NCBI RefSeq assembly: GCF_025989185.1
Contig: NZ_JAPDNT010000005.1
Location: forward strand, 62,001-126,000
DNA from: Limobrevibacterium gyesilva
GTDB lineage: Bacteria; Pseudomonadota; Alphaproteobacteria; Acetobacterales; Acetobacteraceae
Direction: 5' to 3'
Length of the DNA: 64,000 bases
Positions 60,770 through 64,000 of this stretch are shown here, piece after piece. Both the position numbers and the translations under genes were made by a program. The notes beneath the pieces were generated by a model that searched no databases, was not told the origin of the DNA, and worked only from the letters and a program-made list of their open reading frames with translations. How positions within the stretch are numbered: the stretch's first letter is position 1; each line of letters begins with the position of its first letter.

Positions 60770-61674
60770 CAGCCCAGCCGCGTGCCCGGCGCAATGCGCC
60801 GGCCGCGCAGGAACGCCGCGGCATCCAGCGCCGCGCGGCCCGGCGCCTGCACCCGGGTCAGCCGCAGGGCGCCGGACCCGGCCGCCACCAGCAACCCGTC
60901 GTCCAGCACCGTCCCAGGTGCGGCGCTGCCCTCGGCCGGCGCAGCGGCCAGGATCTTCAAGACCTCGCCGTCCAGCGTGGTGAACGTGCCGGGCCAGGGG
61001 TTCAGCGCCCGGATCCGGCGATCCAGCGCAGCGGCATCGCGCGTCCAGTCGATCCGGCCGTCCTCGCGGGTGAGCTTCGGCGCATAGGTGGCGCCCTCCG
61101 CCGGCTGTGGCGCCGGCGCCGGCGCCTCGGCCAGCGCGCGCAGCACCAGCCTGGCGCCGATTTCGGCCAGCACGTCGTGCAACCCGGCCGCCGTCGTCTG
61201 CGCGGTGATCGGCACCGCCTCGCGCAGCAGCATCGGCCCGGTGTCGAGCCCCGCATCCATCTGCATGATGGTGATGCCGGTCTCGGCGTCGCCCGCCAGG
61301 ATCGCCGCCTGGATCGGCGCCGCCCCGCGCCAGCGCGGCAGCAGGCTCGCATGGATGTTGAGGCAGCCGCGCTTCGGCGCCGCCAGCATCGCCTCCGGCA
61401 GGATCAACCCGTACGCCGCCACCACCGCCGCGTCGAGATCGAGCGCCGCGAACGCGGCCTGCGTCGCGGCGTCGCGCCGCAGCCGCGCCGGCGTGCGGAC
61501 CGCAAGCCCCAGCGCTGCCGCCGCCGCATGCACCGGGCTGGGCCGCACCGCCTGCCCGCGGCCGGCTGGGCGGGGGGGCTGGCAATACACGGCGGCGATG
61601 TCGTGCCCGGCCCCGTGCAGCGCCCGCAGCGCCGGCACGGCGAAATCCGGGCTGCCCATGAAAGCAAGGCGCAC
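60769..61674 (-). CDS. fmt: Methionyl-tRNA formyltransferase
   Basis: 301 residues. [36 protein letters not shown] (catalytic His and Asn) and [11 protein letters not shown] are family motifs, with a C-terminal OB-like domain. It formylates initiator Met-tRNA. The def gene lies directly upstream with two bases between them, and truA is coupled downstream. Confidence 0.96.
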   Translation of the reverse strand: MRLAFMGSPDFAVPALRALHGAGHDIAAVYCQPPRPAGRGQAVRPSPVHAAAAALGLAVRTPARLRRDAATQAAFAALDLDAAVVAAYGLILPEAMLAAPKRGCLNIHASLLPRWRGAAPIQAAILAGDAETGITIMQMDAGLDTGPMLLREAVPITAQTTAAGLHDVLAEIGARLVLRALAEAPAPAPQPAEGATYAPKLTREDGRIDWTRDAAALDRRIRALNPWPGTFTTLDGEVLKILAAAPAEGSAAPGTVLDDGLLVAAGSGALRLTRVQAPGRAALDAAAFLRGRRIAPGTRLG

Positions 61675-61676
61675 GC

Positions 61677-62237
61677 CTATTTTCCGCCCCGGCGATGATC
61701 CTGGGTGCGCTGTTCCTTGACCAGCTTGCGCATGATCATGTTGCGCTTCAGCACCGACAGGTGATCGACGAACAGCACCCCGTCCAGATGGTCGATCTCG
61801 TGCTGCAGGCAGGCCGCCAGCAGCCCGTCGGCCTCGATCTCCCGCCTGGCGCCGGACTCGTCGAGATAGCGCACTTTCACCCGCGCCGGCCGGGTCACGT
61901 CGGCATACTGGCCGGGCAGCGACAGGCAGCCTTCCTCACGCGTCGCCAGCTCGTCGCTGACGGCGACGATGTCGGGGTTCACGAGCACGATCGGCGCCCG
62001 CTTGTCGTCGGGCATCAGGTCCACCACGGCGACGCGCAAGCCGAGCCCCACCTGCGGCGCGGCTAGGCCGATGCCCGGCGCCTTGTACATGGTTGCGAAC
62101 ATGCGCGGGAGCAGTTCGCGCACGGCATCGCCGTCGGCCGGCGTCACCAGCCGCGTGCGTGCCCGCAGCACGGGGTGCGGGGCGATCAGGATGGGCATGG
62201 TCTCGGCGTCGGCCGAAGGAAGGGTCCCGGTGGTCAT
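61677..62237 (-). CDS. def: Peptide deformylase
   Basis: 186 residues. The three motifs are GIGLAAPQ (55-62), EEGCLSLPG with metal-binding Cys104, and QHEIDHLDG (His146, His150). It removes formyl from nascent proteins and forms a def-fmt-truA operon. ATG 62198 would give 173 residues and fits the usual N terminus ([12 protein letters not shown]) better; neither start has a strong SD. Confidence 0.95.
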   Translation of the reverse strand: MTTGTLPSADAETMPILIAPHPVLRARTRLVTPADGDAVRELLPRMFATMYKAPGIGLAAPQVGLGLRVAVVDLMPDDKRAPIVLVNPDIVAVSDELATREEGCLSLPGQYADVTRPARVKVRYLDESGARREIEADGLLAACLQHEIDHLDGVLFVDHLSVLKRNMIMRKLVKEQRTQDHRRGGK

Positions 62238-62315
62238 GCACGCGATGTAGCTTCCGCCACGGGCACAATCAACGCACGCGGCATGGGAACCTGCTTTGGC
62301 CGGCGCAGGCGACCC

Positions 62316-62344
62316 CTTGCAACCGGCCGTGCCGCTGCCAAAAT
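62316..62344 (+). promoter_or_regulatory. Possible heat-shock (sigma-32) promoter of hsp20
   Basis: CTTGCA (62316-62321), 16 bases, CCAAAAT (62338-62344). It has the CTTG start of alphaproteobacterial RpoH promoters but a poor -10. It would give a leader of about 55 bases. Confidence 0.25.
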
Positions 62345-62367
62345 ACGCAGCGTCGGGTTGCCATGAC

Positions 62368-62405
62368 GGGGCCCTGCAAATGCTTCGCTCGAAGGAGGAG
62401 GCCCT
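62368..62405 (+). ncRNA. ROSE-like RNA thermometer in the hsp20 leader
   Basis: The SD AGGAGG (62393-62398) can pair with CTTCGCT (62383-62389) across a CGA loop. The upstream strand contains TCGCT, which is the ROSE consensus U(U/C)GCU with its characteristic unpaired G facing the SD. An outer stem 62368-62373/62400-62405 (GGGGCC against GGCCCT, one G-T) closes the structure just before the ATG at 62408. ROSE elements control hsp20-family genes in rhizobia and other proteobacteria by melting at heat shock. The leader is shorter than most, so this is a strong but unproven match. Confidence 0.55.
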
Positions 62406-62407
62406 CG

Positions 62408-62908
62408 ATGACGACCAGGATGTTCACGTCTCCGCTGTTCCTCGGCTTCGACCATCTCGAGCAGATGCTCGAGCGTGCGTCCAAGACCTCGTCGGACGGC
62501 TACCCGCCGTACAATATCGAGCAGACCGGCCCCACCGGGCTGCGCATTACTCTGGCCGTTGCCGGGTTCACCATGGACGACCTGCAGATCACCCAGGAAG
62601 ACAACCAGCTGGTGATCCGTGGCCGGCAGGCGGACGACAGCCAGGGGCGGGTGTTCCTGCATCGCGGCATCGCCGCCCGCCAGTTCCAGCGTACTTTCGT
62701 GCTCGCCGAGAATATCGAGGTGCGCGGCGCTTGGCTGGACAACGGCCTGCTGCATATCGACCTGGCCCGCCCGCAGCCGGAAAGCCGGGTCAAGACCATC
62801 CGGATCGGCAGCCCGGCCACCGAAGCCCCTGGCAGCCTTCCTGGAAACGGCACGACCAACGGCGCCTTCGGTCAGGTCGTCGACGCCAAGACGGACAGCA
62901 ACAGCTAG
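62408..62908 (+). CDS. hsp20: Small heat-shock protein (Hsp20, IbpA type)
   Basis: 166 residues. PPYNIEQTGPTGLRITLAVA opens the alpha-crystallin domain, which runs to about residue 130 with FLHRGIAARQFQRTFVLAEN and NGLLHIDLARPQPES. It is an ATP-independent holdase for unfolding proteins. The C-terminal tail (about 30 residues) lacks an obvious I-x-I motif. GGAGGAGG lies before the ATG, inside a ROSE-like hairpin. DUF1150 follows. Confidence 0.94.
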   Translation: MTTRMFTSPLFLGFDHLEQMLERASKTSSDGYPPYNIEQTGPTGLRITLAVAGFTMDDLQITQEDNQLVIRGRQADDSQGRVFLHRGIAARQFQRTFVLAENIEVRGAWLDNGLLHIDLARPQPESRVKTIRIGSPATEAPGSLPGNGTTNGAFGQVVDAKTDSNS

Positions 62909-62954
62909 CGGCAATGCGGCTTGTGCAAGCGCATATTCCGCGAGGAGATCGATC

Positions 62955-63164
62955 ATGACCTTCGACATCCACAAGATTTCCACCGACGAATTGGCCAAGC
63001 TCGGTGTTTCCCAGATCGCCTATATCAAGCCGGTCGTGGTAGACGGCGCCGCCGCCTTCGCGATCCACGCCGCGGACGGCACGCCGATGGCCGTTGCCGG
63101 CGACCGCGAGGTGGCGCTGGCCGCCATCATCCAGCACGAGATGCTGCCAAGCCTGGTGCACTGA
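62955..63164 (+). CDS. DUF1150 family protein
   Basis: 69 residues. AIHAADGTPMAVAGDREVALAAI is the DUF1150 core, and the length is typical. DUF1150 genes commonly lie next to hsp20 genes in alphaproteobacteria, as here (46 bases apart). GGAG lies eight bases before ATG 62955. No function is known; a stress link is inferred from position. Confidence 0.88.
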   Translation: MTFDIHKISTDELAKLGVSQIAYIKPVVVDGAAAFAIHAADGTPMAVAGDREVALAAIIQHEMLPSLVH

Positions 63165-63294
63165 TCCGGCGCCTGCACAAGCAAGGCCCGGGGACACTCC
63201 GGCAATACCGCCAACGCGCCATCGGGCAGGTCGCATGTGCCTGACCGATCGCGCCGCTTGGCAAGACCTTGTTACAGACGTTGCGTACACAATC

Positions 63295-63325
63295 AGGCCG
63301 GGGGACGCCCCCCGGCCTTTCGTTT
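63295..63325. terminator. Rho-independent terminator
   Basis: AGGCCGGGGG (63295-63304) pairs perfectly with CCCCCGGCCT (63309-63318) around a 4-base loop, followed by TTCGTTT. It ends the hsp20-DUF1150 unit and lies 21 bases before the convergent hpf stop. Confidence 0.88.
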
Positions 63326-63346
63326 GATGCCTCCGGTCCAGCCTCG

Positions 63347-63937
63347 CTAGTTCGAGGCGCCGGGATCGATCCAGCCGATATGGCCGTCGCTGCGGCGATA
63401 CACCACATTCAGCTCGCCGGTTGCGCTGTTGCGGAACATCATCACCGGCTGGTCGGCCAGGTCCATTCGCATCACCGCGTCGCTGACGGTCAGCAACAGG
63501 ATCTCGGTCGCGACTTCGGCCACGACGGTGGCGTAGGTGGCGGCCTGCTTGATGCCCCCCGCGACGCCGTCGATGGTTTCTTCCTCCTGGCGCAGGATGT
63601 ATTGTCGCCCGGCCTGCGGACGTTCCCGCTGGGCCTGGTCGCGGGAATGCTCGTTGACGCGGCGCCGGTAGCGCCGCAGGCGCTTGGCGATATGCTCCGC
63701 CGCATCGTCGAAGGCGCTGTTGGCATCGGCCGCCTCGCCCTCGCCACGCAGCATCAGCCCGCGACCGGCGTGCACGTTGATGTCGCAGGTGAAGAAGCTG
63801 CGGGCGCGGCTGAAGGTCACGTTGGCCTCCAGCGCGTGGTCGAAATATTTGCCTGCGATCGTGTCAAGTTGCTGGGCAACGCGCGTTCGCAGCGCGTCCG
63901 ACAGTTCTACCTGCTTGCCCGAAACCGTGATCTGCAT
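63347..63937 (-). CDS. hpf: Ribosome hibernation promoting factor, long form
   Basis: 196 residues. The N-terminal ribosome-binding domain (MQITVSGKQVELSDALRTRV; FTCDINVHAGRGLMLRGEGE; KRLRRYRRRVNEH) is joined by a linker to the C-terminal dimerisation domain (DQPVMMFRNSATGELNVVYR; DGHIGWIDPG). The long form dimerises 70S ribosomes into 100S particles in stationary phase. In many proteobacteria rpoN lies just upstream; that is beyond the window edge. Confidence 0.94.
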   Translation of the reverse strand: MQITVSGKQVELSDALRTRVAQQLDTIAGKYFDHALEANVTFSRARSFFTCDINVHAGRGLMLRGEGEAADANSAFDDAAEHIAKRLRRYRRRVNEHSRDQAQRERPQAGRQYILRQEEETIDGVAGGIKQAATYATVVAEVATEILLLTVSDAVMRMDLADQPVMMFRNSATGELNVVYRRSDGHIGWIDPGASN

Positions 63938-64000
63938 GCGCCTTTCCTCAGGTCCATGTTCGGGACCGCCTGCCGGCGAAAGCCCTCGTCAGGCCGGCAC

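Overview
The window is GC-rich chromosomal DNA of an alphaproteobacterium. Gene content and order (rpmH-rnpA-yidD-yidC-engB-argB, mreBCD-mrdA-rodA, hsp20-DUF1150, GGDEF-DUF2336, long-form hpf) and the palindrome-mosaic intergenic repeats point to Rhodospirillales, most likely Acetobacteraceae. Genus cannot be set from sequence alone. I saw no rRNA, tRNA, CRISPR array, prophage or insertion sequence. Gene starts were adjusted from the longest open frame where a Shine-Dalgarno (SD) sequence, family length or operon overlap argued for it.

Region 1 (1-6160), cell surface: a phosphoesterase cut by the left edge, a 914-residue repeat-rich beta-helix surface protein, a secreted beta-propeller-like protein and a LuxR-type regulator. 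Region 2 (6400-25600), polysaccharide: a minus-strand set (nucleotidyltransferase, PLP aminotransferase, minimal phosphoglycosyl transferase, sugar 4,6-dehydratase, glmS) looks able to make an amino-deoxy sugar and load it on a lipid carrier. A divergent plus-strand set carries a GT4 glycosyltransferase, AsnB-like amidotransferase, Wzz/BY-kinase, two P-loop kinase-like proteins, a Wzx-type flippase, a TPR-sulfotransferase and a TPR-GT9 protein. No polymerase (Wzy) or export porin (Wza) is in the window.

Region 3 (25540-29370) is a four-gene ABC importer in the order of E. coli yehZYXW (osmF). Region 4 (29600-38360) holds serB, miaA, ilvB-ilvN-ilvC, a D-2-hydroxyacid dehydrogenase, leuA and a small lipoprotein. 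leuA is preceded by a leucine-rich leader peptide and a strong hairpin, which looks like attenuation. Region 5 (38570-44190) is the rod-shape/elongasome cluster. Region 6 (44200-48370) is a minus-strand five-gene unit: VTT membrane protein, disulfide oxidoreductase, patatin, a membrane-anchored histidine-kinase H-box stub and a Tam-like methyltransferase.

Region 7 (48440-52820) covers ribosome, RNase P, membrane insertion and arginine genes. Region 8 (52840-58980) has a DUF2336/diguanylate cyclase pair, then dapD-dapE and two related membrane proteins. Region 9 (58980-64000) has a proline-racemase-family protein lacking both catalytic cysteines, truA-fmt-def, hsp20 with a ROSE-like RNA thermometer, DUF1150, and hpf.

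The strongest leads outside ordinary annotation are the ROSE-like thermometer, the leuA leader, the two palindromic mosaic repeats between convergent genes, the stand-alone H-box protein and the Ser/Thr proline-racemase homologue.
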